From positions 1-64,000 of the forward strand of contig JAJFJB010000106.1 of the NCBI GenBank assembly GCA_021774435.1: DNA of 64,000 nucleotides, given 5' to 3'. Source of the DNA: Alphaproteobacteria bacterium. GTDB lineage: Bacteria > Pseudomonadota > Alphaproteobacteria > UBA8366 > GCA-2717185. Of this stretch, positions 1 through 8,017 are shown piece by piece. The notes beneath the pieces were generated by a model. It saw only the letters and a list, made by a program, of their open reading frames with translations. It made no database searches and had not been told where the DNA came from. A program made the translations under genes and the position numbers. Position 1 is the stretch's first letter. Each line of letters begins with the position of its first letter.

Positions 1-1344
1 CGCACCGTGCACAAGGGCGACCTGACGGGAATTGAGATCATAAGCCGTCTCGCCGAACAGGTGTGGGCGAAGGGAATTAGCCGACTGGAGGAGCACCGCG
101 CACTAGCACTGATCAAGGACGAGTCCGGCGAACGGTTGTCCGGCGTTTTGCTAGTCGATATGCGCGACGGCACGTTCACCTTCGTGCAGGCCAGGGCAGT
201 TCTGATGGCGACCGGCGGCGGGCCGACGATGTACCGCTATCATACGCCGTCCGGCGACAAGAGCTGCGACGGCATGGCGATGGCACTGATGGCGGGGCTG
301 CCGTTACGCGATATGGAAATGGTGCAGTTTCATCCCACCGGCCTGATCGCTGGCAAGGATACGCGCATTACCGGCACGATCATCGAAGAAGGCTTGCGGG
401 GTGCTGGCGGACATCTGCTTGATGGCGCGCAGGAACGCTTCATGAAGCAGTACGACCCGCGTGAGGAGCGGGCGACCCGCGATATCGTCAGCCGCGCGAT
501 GTTCGAGCAAATGCGTCTTGGCAAGACAACGGCCAACGGCGGCCTCTATGTCACTATGCGGCATCTTGATGCCGCGATGGTGCGACGGCAATTCAAAGGC
601 ATGGTGGAACGTTGCCACGATGTCGGCTTCGATCTGGTCGGGGGCCTGGTCGAGGTGGTTCCGACAGCGCATTACATCATGGGCGGCGTCGTGTTCGACG
701 TGGATGGGCAGACCGAACTGCCGGGCCTCTTCGCTGCCGGCGAGGATACCGGTGGTGTTCACGGCGCCAATCGGCTGGGCGGCAATGGGGTCGCGAATTC
801 GACCGTGTTCGGTGGCCTTGCCGGCGATGCCATGGCGCCCTTCGTGACGGAATCTGGTGTTCTTGCGGACCCGAGTCAGACTGAGATCGATGCCGCTGTC
901 GCGCGCGCGCTGGCGCCGTTTGGCAATCCGGCGGGCGATATGAATGCGATCCGTGACCGGCTTTACGATGTCATGTGGGACGATGCGGGGATTATCCGAA
1001 CGCGCGAGAGTTTGGAACGAACCTTGGTGCAACTTGACGAAATGTCGGCCGACCTTACCGACGTAGGGCTGGCCGAACAGGATAAGCGGTTCAATTTGAG
1101 CTGGCACGACTGGATGAATCTAGAGAACCTGATCTTGGTGAGCCGTTCGATCTGCGTCGCGGCAATTGCGCGCGAAAATTCGCGTGGTGCCCATTACCGG
1201 GAAGACTTCCAAGATGCGGGCGAACTCGAAACCTCGGAATACACCGTGGCGCGATTGCAGGATGGCGAGATGACCGTCGAAAATCGGCCCGTTGAGTTCA
1301 CACGGATCCGGCCGGGTGAAAGCCTTATTGACGACGCAGCTTGA
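1..1344 (+). CDS. FAD-binding fumarate reductase/succinate dehydrogenase-type flavoprotein (5' truncated by window)
   Basis: Frame open from window edge; motifs MVQFHPTGL, GGVHGANRLGGNG and C-terminal SdhA/FrdA-like domain (LENLILVSRSICVAAIARENSRGAHYREDF). Confidence 0.85.
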   Translation, partial: RTVHKGDLTGIEIISRLAEQVWAKGISRLEEHRALALIKDESGERLSGVLLVDMRDGTFTFVQARAVLMATGGGPTMYRYHTPSGDKSCDGMAMALMAGLPLRDMEMVQFHPTGLIAGKDTRITGTIIEEGLRGAGGHLLDGAQERFMKQYDPREERATRDIVSRAMFEQMRLGKTTANGGLYVTMRHLDAAMVRRQFKGMVERCHDVGFDLVGGLVEVVPTAHYIMGGVVFDVDGQTELPGLFAAGEDTGGVHGANRLGGNGVANSTVFGGLAGDAMAPFVTESGVLADPSQTEIDAAVARALAPFGNPAGDMNAIRDRLYDVMWDDAGIIRTRESLERTLVQLDEMSADLTDVGLAEQDKRFNLSWHDWMNLENLILVSRSICVAAIARENSRGAHYREDFQDAGELETSEYTVARLQDGEMTVENRPVEFTRIRPGESLIDDAA

Positions 1345-1398
1345 TTGCCGCGCCGTTGCACGCACTTAATTGAGTAATGCTTTACAAGGAGGGACGCG

Positions 1399-2361
1399 AT
1401 GATTCGAGCTCAAGCGATCGAAGAAGCGGCCTATGAAATCACCAGCCGGGCTGCCATAGAAATTCCGCAGGACTATCGCGATGGACTTCGCGAAATGCTC
1501 AAGGGCGAGGAGGCGGAACTAAGCCGGTTCGTGCTGGAGGCTATGCTGGAAAATTACGAGGCCGCCGAGCAGGATCGACGCGCGATGTGTGCGGATACTG
1601 GCGTACCGCGGTTTTTCGTGAAGGCGGGCAACGAAGCGCAGATCGAAGGCGGCTTCGTGGCGCTGGAAACCGGCCTGCGCCGCGCGCTGGCGAAAGCGAC
1701 CCATGACGTGCCGCTGCGCCCGAACCGGGTTCATCCGCTGAGCCGCAAGGACAACAACAACAATGTCGGCATCGGCGCGCCGGAAATCGATTACACCTTT
1801 GAGCCGGATGGCGATTGGGTCGACATCACCACGGTGCATAAGGGCGGGTTGTTCGGCTCCGACTACCGGATGCTGTTTCCCGGCGACGGCATCGATGGCA
1901 TCAAACGTTTCTTCCTCGACGTGATGTACGAGTTCGGCCGTCGAGGCCTAGCTTGTCAGCCGGCGATCGTCGGGGTCGGGTTGGGCGGCAGCAAGGATAT
2001 CGCCATGACTCTCGGCAAGCAGGCGGCGTGCCTGCGCACGGTCGGTGACAAGAATCCGGATCCGCAGATCGCGGCCCTGGAGGATGAGTTGAAGGATATT
2101 GGCAATTCGATTGGCATGGGGCCGATGGGCTATGTCGGCAGTTCGATGGTCGTCGATTGTCATATAGAGGTCGGCTGCACACATACCGGCGGCATGCCGA
2201 TCAGCGTACATAGTTTTTGCCTGTCATCGCGGCGTTCTGTTGCGCGTCTGCATGACGACGGCCGAACCGAATTTCGGACCGATCCGAGTTGGTTTACCCC
2301 TTATCTGCGACGGGAGAGCGTCGAATGGACGACAGCGGAAAAAAGTCTAGCGGCGGGCTGA
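1399..2361 (+). CDS. Class I (Fe-S) fumarate hydratase alpha-type subunit (TtdA-like)
   Basis: MCADTGVPRFFVK, KDNNNNVGIGAPEIDY, CHIEVGCTHTGGMP motifs; AAGGAGG-type SD upstream. Confidence 0.88.
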   Translation: MIRAQAIEEAAYEITSRAAIEIPQDYRDGLREMLKGEEAELSRFVLEAMLENYEAAEQDRRAMCADTGVPRFFVKAGNEAQIEGGFVALETGLRRALAKATHDVPLRPNRVHPLSRKDNNNNVGIGAPEIDYTFEPDGDWVDITTVHKGGLFGSDYRMLFPGDGIDGIKRFFLDVMYEFGRRGLACQPAIVGVGLGGSKDIAMTLGKQAACLRTVGDKNPDPQIAALEDELKDIGNSIGMGPMGYVGSSMVVDCHIEVGCTHTGGMPISVHSFCLSSRRSVARLHDDGRTEFRTDPSWFTPYLRRESVEWTTAEKSLAAG

Positions 2362-3017
2362 GGCGCAAACGTCTCAAGGTTCCCGTCGACGACGCGGCGC
2401 TGCGCGATTTGCAGCTCGGCGATATCGTTTATCTGGATGGTGTAATCTACACCGGCCGGGAAGGGCTTTATCAGCGCATCCTCGGCGATGGGATTGCGCC
2501 GCCGGTGCCGCTGCATGAAATCTCGAATGCGAACTTTCATTGCTCGCCGGCAGCGTCGGTCAATGACGACGGTACCTATAACGTCGGCGCTGTGACGGCG
2601 ACGGCGAGTTTCCGTTTCTCCAAGTGGCTCGATGCCTGGTTTGAAACGTCTGGCTGCAAATTGCTGATCGGCAAGGGCGGCATGTCGCTGGAGGATTATA
2701 AGGAGAAGCTGGCGCCGAACGGCGCGGTCTATCTGACGACGGTTGGCTATGGGACCGGTGCCTTGCTGGGCCGGGCGATCAAGCGCATCGTCGATGTGCA
2801 CTGGTTGCAAGAACTGGGCATCGCGCAGGCGATGTGGGTATTCGAATTGGAAAATTTCGGGCCGCTGATCGTTGAGAGCGATCTTGACGGCAATAGCCTG
2901 TTCGAACAGCAAAACGCCATCGTCAATAAGAAGGTCGAGGCCGCCTATGCAGGGCTTAAGCCGCCGGCGCTCGCGCGCTATGGTGAAACCACCAATCGCG
3001 AAGATGAAGTGGTGTAA
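2325..3017 (+). CDS. Class I fumarate hydratase beta-type subunit (TtdB-like)
   Basis: LQLGDIVYLDGVIYTGREG, LLIGKGGMS, GTGALLGRAIK; start inside the end of the alpha gene (37-nt overlap). Confidence 0.86.
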   Translation: MDDSGKKSSGGLRRKRLKVPVDDAALRDLQLGDIVYLDGVIYTGREGLYQRILGDGIAPPVPLHEISNANFHCSPAASVNDDGTYNVGAVTATASFRFSKWLDAWFETSGCKLLIGKGGMSLEDYKEKLAPNGAVYLTTVGYGTGALLGRAIKRIVDVHWLQELGIAQAMWVFELENFGPLIVESDLDGNSLFEQQNAIVNKKVEAAYAGLKPPALARYGETTNREDEVV

Positions 3018-3056
3018 CGACACTGAGATTGTACAGAAGCGGGAGATGAAGGCGCT

Positions 3057-4481
3057 ATGAAAACACCGTTTGAAGAGGTGATGGACATTCGCGGCAAAGG
3101 TATGCCGTCAAATGAAGAGGTCGCGATTACGGGCGCCGATCCGGTGTTCTCTACCAAATTCAAGATTGGCGAGACCTGCGCCTCGGTGATCGCCGGGATT
3201 GGTGTAGCCGTGTCCGATATCTGGGAACTTAAGACGGGCCGTCGCCAGAATGTCGGCATCGACGTCCGCCGGGCCGCCGCGGCCTTGCGCAGCACGACCT
3301 ATATGCAGCGTCCGCAACCGGATGGATCGTTCGAGAATGTAATCAACAAGAATCACGAATCGATGATTAAGATTACGCAGCCCTGGCCGACGAAGGATGG
3401 CCGGTGGGTCTTGCCGCATTTCGGTCTGCCGAACCTGCAGAAGAAGATGCTGGCCATGCTCGAATGCGAGCCCAATCCCGACTCCGTCGGCAAGGCTGTC
3501 GCGAAGTGGGATGCGATGGATCTGGAGAATGCGATCGACGAGATCCGCGCCTGTGGCGGCATGGTCCGCAGCAATTCGGAATGGCTGGCGCATCCTCATG
3601 GCCAAGTGCTGGCCGCGAAGCCAATCGTCGAAGTCATCAAGATCGGTGACAGTGACCCGGAACCGATGCCCGAAGGCGACCGTCCGCTGAGCGGAATCCG
3701 CGCGCTTGATTTGACCCGAATTTTGGCGGGACCTATTGCCGGTCGGACGATGGCGGAACATGGCGCCGACGTGTTGATGGTGGCGGCCGAACATGTGCCG
3801 CAGATCAAAGAGCATGTCATGGATACGAGCCATGGCAAGCGCAGCTGCTTCCTCAATCTTACCGTTGCCGAAGAAGCGGCACGGCTGAAAGAACTGGTGC
3901 GCGATGCCGATATCTTCTCACAAGGCTACCGTCCTAGTGTTCTTGAAAACATGGGCTTTGGACCGGAAGAATTGGCGGCGCACCGCCCTGGCCTGGTCTA
4001 TGTCTCGATCAGCTGTTTCGGCGCCGATGGTCCCTTCAGTCATCGCGGCGGCTGGGAACAGGTCGCGCAGACCGTTACCGGTATCTGCAATGAAGGCCGT
4101 CCGGACCGCCCGGCACTACTGCCCGCAGCGGCGTGCGATTACACGACAGGTTACCTCGCAGCCTACGGCGCGTTGCTAGCGCTGACGCGGCGCGCGCAGG
4201 AAGGCGGTAGCTATCATGTTCGCGTGTCGCTCTGTCAGTCCGGTATGTTCATTTATCGTCAGGGGGCGACCGCCTTCGACCAGCCGGACATGAACCTGTC
4301 CGATGCGGAACTCGCCAAATTGCGCATCGACTCGGAACCCGCACATGGCGCGCTTCGGCATTTGGGACCGGTCCTGCATCTTTCGGAAACCCAACCGCAT
4401 TGGGTGCGGCCAACGCCGGTGTTGGGGGCGAACAAGCCGGAATGGCTCGACCCCGCTGCCACGGCCGTCGCGGCGGAGTGA
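3057..4481 (+). CDS. Class III (CaiB/BaiF) CoA-transferase with apparently permuted domain order
   Basis: Canonical N-terminal segment (SGIRALDLTRILAGPIAGRTMAEHGADVLMV) only begins near residue 210; preceded by a segment resembling the canonical C-terminal half. Confidence 0.82.
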   Translation: MKTPFEEVMDIRGKGMPSNEEVAITGADPVFSTKFKIGETCASVIAGIGVAVSDIWELKTGRRQNVGIDVRRAAAALRSTTYMQRPQPDGSFENVINKNHESMIKITQPWPTKDGRWVLPHFGLPNLQKKMLAMLECEPNPDSVGKAVAKWDAMDLENAIDEIRACGGMVRSNSEWLAHPHGQVLAAKPIVEVIKIGDSDPEPMPEGDRPLSGIRALDLTRILAGPIAGRTMAEHGADVLMVAAEHVPQIKEHVMDTSHGKRSCFLNLTVAEEAARLKELVRDADIFSQGYRPSVLENMGFGPEELAAHRPGLVYVSISCFGADGPFSHRGGWEQVAQTVTGICNEGRPDRPALLPAAACDYTTGYLAAYGALLALTRRAQEGGSYHVRVSLCQSGMFIYRQGATAFDQPDMNLSDAELAKLRIDSEPAHGALRHLGPVLHLSETQPHWVRPTPVLGANKPEWLDPAATAVAAE

Positions 4482-4482
4482 G

Positions 4483-4512
4483 CGAAAGTTTCGCTAATTT
4501 AGCGAACTTTCG
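4483..4512. repeat. Near-perfect inverted repeat directly after the CoA-transferase stop
   Basis: cgaaagtttcgctaa-t-ttagcgaactttcg: 15/14-nt arms, one bulged base. Confidence 0.75.
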
Positions 4513-4545
4513 AAATACCAACGGCGCGCAGTGCCTCCTGCGCCA

Positions 4546-4574
4546 TTGACCCATCGGCTGCATCCTCTTAGTAT
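4546..4574 (+). promoter_or_regulatory. Putative sigma70 promoter (TTGACC-N17-TAGTAT) overlapping palindrome
   Basis: TTGACC at 4546-4551, TAGTAT at 4569-4574, 17-nt spacer, upstream of ORF 4596. Confidence 0.55.
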
Positions 4575-4610
4575 ACAGATCAGTATACTAAGAGGATGCA
4601 GCCGATGGGT
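4549..4610. repeat. Perfect palindrome, 28-bp arms with 6-nt centre
   Basis: acccatcggctgcatcctcttagtatac-agatca-gtatactaagaggatgcagccgatgggt. Confidence 0.95.
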
Positions 4611-5645
4611 ACTGAAATTCGCGGACCTGCCGATGTGGCGGCGCAGAGGTTGGAGCGGTGTTATTCCGGCCAGGCCTGTGATTGGTCGCTGTTCTATGAA
4701 CCGAAAATGGAACGGGCTAATTTTGCGACGCGGTATCATATCGTCTACCCCGCACTCGGGTATTTTATTCAGATCCAAGGAGATCCGGCGCGGACTGACC
4801 GGCTTCGGCCACAACTTGACATTATGTACCAAGGGCTCTTGGAACCGCGCTGTTGGACTTATTGGCACGAAGAGTTGAACGAAACAACGTGGCCGCTACG
4901 GGAGCGGAACCTCACATTTGCGGGTCGTCTTGCTACATTCGTCGGATTTTACATCAACGCGTTTGGCGAGCCGCCGGCCAAGAATATCGAGCTTGGCGGC
5001 CGATCGACGACCTATAGCGAGTTGTCGCACAGTTTGTGGCGGCAAATGCGCGACTCCCCCAGTTGCGGTGTTAGTTGTTATCACCATCAATCGATGGTGA
5101 TGTGCAACGCACATATGTTGATCAACAATTTGTTGCACGACCGTCTGTGCGGTACTGACTTTGCAACGGCGAACTCGCGCTGGCTGAAGACCGTCGACGT
5201 CAATCTTGTGAGCGACGACGATGATGGACCGCTATTCTACTTTGGCACTGAGGCGAATAAGCCAACGCCGATCGCTAAAAACAGGGCGCTTGGCGCCGAT
5301 ATCTGGTCGCTATTTCTCATGAGCGCGATTGCGCCGGACCAAGTTGCGCAATGGTTCGAAGGGTGGCGGCGAAACATCATCAAACAAAAAGAAATGGCGT
5401 GGGTCGCGGTATCTGGTTGGGAGAAAGAGCACGAATTTTCTTCCGATGAGCTTGCGACCGCGTGGGCCTATTGTTTGACGAAAGAACTCGGTGACAAGGA
5501 CCTTAGCGAAAACCTGCGCCGTTTTCTGGTGCCGCAAGTAGAATCTGGGTTTGAGCGAGACCCTTATATGTCTGGATTGTTTTTGCTCGGCGAATATCTT
5601 GATGCCGGTGCGTTTGCGCGACTTGTTCGTGGGCATAGTCGTTAG
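4596..5645 (+). CDS. Linalool dehydratase/isomerase (LDI)-like protein
   Basis: SPSCGVSCYHHQSMVMCNAHMLINNLLHDRLCGTDFATANSRWL resembles Castellaniella LDI [44 protein letters not shown]; C-x8-C kept. Start may be the ATG at 4605 (AGAGG SD inside the palindrome). Confidence 0.7.
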   Translation: MQPMGTEIRGPADVAAQRLERCYSGQACDWSLFYEPKMERANFATRYHIVYPALGYFIQIQGDPARTDRLRPQLDIMYQGLLEPRCWTYWHEELNETTWPLRERNLTFAGRLATFVGFYINAFGEPPAKNIELGGRSTTYSELSHSLWRQMRDSPSCGVSCYHHQSMVMCNAHMLINNLLHDRLCGTDFATANSRWLKTVDVNLVSDDDDGPLFYFGTEANKPTPIAKNRALGADIWSLFLMSAIAPDQVAQWFEGWRRNIIKQKEMAWVAVSGWEKEHEFSSDELATAWAYCLTKELGDKDLSENLRRFLVPQVESGFERDPYMSGLFLLGEYLDAGAFARLVRGHSR

Positions 5646-5647
5646 CG

Positions 5648-6271
5648 ATGCCGCGCCGCAACCCGGTTGAAACACGTCTTCGTATTCTCAACGCCGCGAC
5701 GAACCTGTTTTACGCACGCGGAATTCGCGCTGTCGGGGTGGACGCCATTGCCGCGGAAGCAGGCGTCACAAAACGCACGATGTATAAGCATTTCGAAAGT
5801 AAGGATGTCCTCGTTACCGCGTACCTTGAGGCTAAAGACGAACCGGTTCTTAAAGGACTTATTGACTCCATTGCGGAGGCCCCGGGCGATGTGGCGGATC
5901 GGGTTGCGGCGATGTTCGAGGCCCTCGCAACGCGTGCACCCAACGCATCGTGGCACGGCTGTCCCTTCGCTAGGACCGTTTCGGAGTTTCAAGACGCTGA
6001 GGCCGAGGGACTTACGCAAATCGCAAGTGCCCACAAACATACCTTTGAAGGTTGGCTGGACGGCCATTTGTCATCCAGCGGTGTCGCGCGTTCCGCCCTA
6101 ATCGCGCAACAAATTATGGTGTTGCTCGACGGGTGTATTACTCAGCTTCTTATTCACCGGGACCCCGCTTACGCGCGGGCCGCTGCTGATGCCTCTAGAA
6201 GTCTGATTAGGTTGGCGTTGCAGGCTTATAAGGATGTCAGTCGGGACGGCGAGGCGGATGGATCGAGCTAA
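5648..6271 (+). CDS. TetR/AcrR family transcriptional regulator
   Basis: N-terminal HTH: TRLRILNAATNLFYARGIRAVGVDAIAAEAGVTKRTMYKHFESKDVLV. Confidence 0.92.
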   Translation: MPRRNPVETRLRILNAATNLFYARGIRAVGVDAIAAEAGVTKRTMYKHFESKDVLVTAYLEAKDEPVLKGLIDSIAEAPGDVADRVAAMFEALATRAPNASWHGCPFARTVSEFQDAEAEGLTQIASAHKHTFEGWLDGHLSSSGVARSALIAQQIMVLLDGCITQLLIHRDPAYARAAADASRSLIRLALQAYKDVSRDGEADGSS

Positions 6272-6764
6272 AAGTGCGCACGGTCCAATTGTCATGCGCT
6301 TCCGTTTCTGGGGGCGAGCCGTCGCCGATTCGGACACCGCGTTGCACAATCGTGGCATCGAGTCCCACAATTTCGAGCGGCGTGAACCCGTCCGGCAGAG
6401 GCGGGCTATCTGCCGACAGGCGGTCGATCAGCACCATCCAACCGTCATCGGGCACGTCCATAGTTTCGATCTCGCCTTGCACCAGATTACGGTCCCAGTT
6501 GGACATTTTTGCCTTGAAGGTAGGATTGACCGAGTCGCGGCCCGCCTTCGAGGTGTAGTTGGTACTTTCCAGCACGCCGGGATCGCGTAGATGATAGACC
6601 GCGAGGAAGGGGGCCCGCGCCGCGGGGTCGCATTCATAACGTTGCGCCGACTGAAAGCCTTCAATCGAGAGCAGCATCGTGATGTGCTTGTGGTAGAATT
6701 CATCGAACAGCGCGCGGTCTTCGGTCGCCGGATAGTGCATCTCTACCATGTAATATGTGGTCAC
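6237..6764 (-). CDS. EthD/dimeric alpha-beta barrel-like protein
   Basis: VTTYYMVEMHYPATEDRALFDEFYHKHITMLLSIEGFQSAQRYE; GTG start with AGAGGAG SD; 3' end overlaps the TetR gene convergently. Confidence 0.6.
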   Translation of the reverse strand: MTTYYMVEMHYPATEDRALFDEFYHKHITMLLSIEGFQSAQRYECDPAARAPFLAVYHLRDPGVLESTNYTSKAGRDSVNPTFKAKMSNWDRNLVQGEIETMDVPDDGWMVLIDRLSADSPPLPDGFTPLEIVGLDATIVQRGVRIGDGSPPETEAHDNWTVRTFSSIHPPRRPD

Positions 6765-6928
6765 GATTAAACTCCTCTTCGGGACGGGTGTGTTGCTTGT
6801 GCGGCGGCGAAGGAGATCGCGCAAGGCGCCTAATCTACCTTTGAACGCCGCATGTGCACGTGGTTCACAATCGGGGGCTGGGAAGAAAAAGCAGATCAAT
6901 CAGCTTGGCTTCTCATTGTTTGGTTTTC

Positions 6929-7846
6929 TCAACGGACCGTTTTTCTGTCCAGATCCAAGACTTGCTCGGCCATGACTGCGAGCATGCGCCAAGCCGTTTC
7001 GAGATTCCGGGTCGCTTCGATATCGTCGTAATAAGTGTCGAGTAGGACATAGTCGCAGCCGAGTGCCTCCAAAGCGGCCATGTCGCGGCGCACTTGGTCT
7101 ACCGTGCCTTCGCCGGCGATACGATCATCCTCGGGCATAGGCGTTTCGGTCAGGCGCAGCCGAATGCGCGGGCAGAGTTTCGGCATGGGTTTACCTTCCG
7201 CATCGGCTATTTCCTTAAGCCGAGGAATGCCGATGTCTCGGAACGAGTCCAGTTTGATGCGAATAGGATGCCAGGCGTCGCCATAACGAACCGTGCGCCG
7301 CAACGCTGCGTCGCTCGGGCCGCCGACCCAGATCGGCGGGTGCGGCTTTTGTACCGGCAGCGGCGCGGTGTTCACATCCTGGAACTGCACGAATTCGCCT
7401 TTGAACGATGCCGTCTCGTGCGTCCAGAATTCTTTGATTGCGGCCAGATATTCATTTGTGACGGCGCCGCGTCGATTAAAAGGCACGTTGAGTGCCTCAA
7501 ATTCCTCCTTCGCCCAGCCGACCCCGGCCCCGAGGATGCAGCGCCCGCCGCTGAGTTGATCGATGTTGGCGAAGGCGCGTGCCGTTTCCAGAGGACTGCG
7601 GTACGGCACGATGATCACCGTGGTGCCGATCATGACGCGCTTTGTAATCCCGGCCAGCCAACCGAGGGTCGAGAGCGGTTCGTAAAACGGCGCGGGATAG
7701 CGCGCTTGAACGTCACGCGTCGTCGCGACGTGGTCCGAGGTCATCAGGAGATGATATCCCAACGCCTCGGTAAGTTCGGCCCAGCGCCGCAAGCTGTCCG
7801 GGCTCGCGGAAGGGCCGAAATTGATCAGATTGACGCCAACTTTCAT
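6929..7846 (-). CDS. Luciferase-like (LLM class) flavin/F420-dependent oxidoreductase
   Basis: MKVGVNLINFGPSASPDSL...; GGRCILGAGVGWAKEEFEAL; PPIWVGGPSDAALRR. Confidence 0.88.
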   Translation of the reverse strand: MKVGVNLINFGPSASPDSLRRWAELTEALGYHLLMTSDHVATTRDVQARYPAPFYEPLSTLGWLAGITKRVMIGTTVIIVPYRSPLETARAFANIDQLSGGRCILGAGVGWAKEEFEALNVPFNRRGAVTNEYLAAIKEFWTHETASFKGEFVQFQDVNTAPLPVQKPHPPIWVGGPSDAALRRTVRYGDAWHPIRIKLDSFRDIGIPRLKEIADAEGKPMPKLCPRIRLRLTETPMPEDDRIAGEGTVDQVRRDMAALEALGCDYVLLDTYYDDIEATRNLETAWRMLAVMAEQVLDLDRKTVR

Positions 7847-8017
7847 GCGCCGTTTCTCCCCATATTCAACGCGCCGTGATCGTCTCTTTTTCGACAGGCT
7901 TACGCAAGAGGCCACTCCGGGGGATCGATCTTGTGCCGAAGCGGTTGCGAAACAGATCTTCATGTCTTTAGATATGTCCGTACAAATAGCATAACGATCC
8001 TTGTCAGGAGATCACTC

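Noticed and set aside
304-1107. Long antisense ORFs such as 304-1107(-), 2301-3023(-), 10698-11711(+), 47371-48339(-), 42194-43063(-)
   Set aside because: Shadow ORFs opposite clear protein families in high-GC DNA; translations show Arg/His/Ala-rich composition and no domain signatures.
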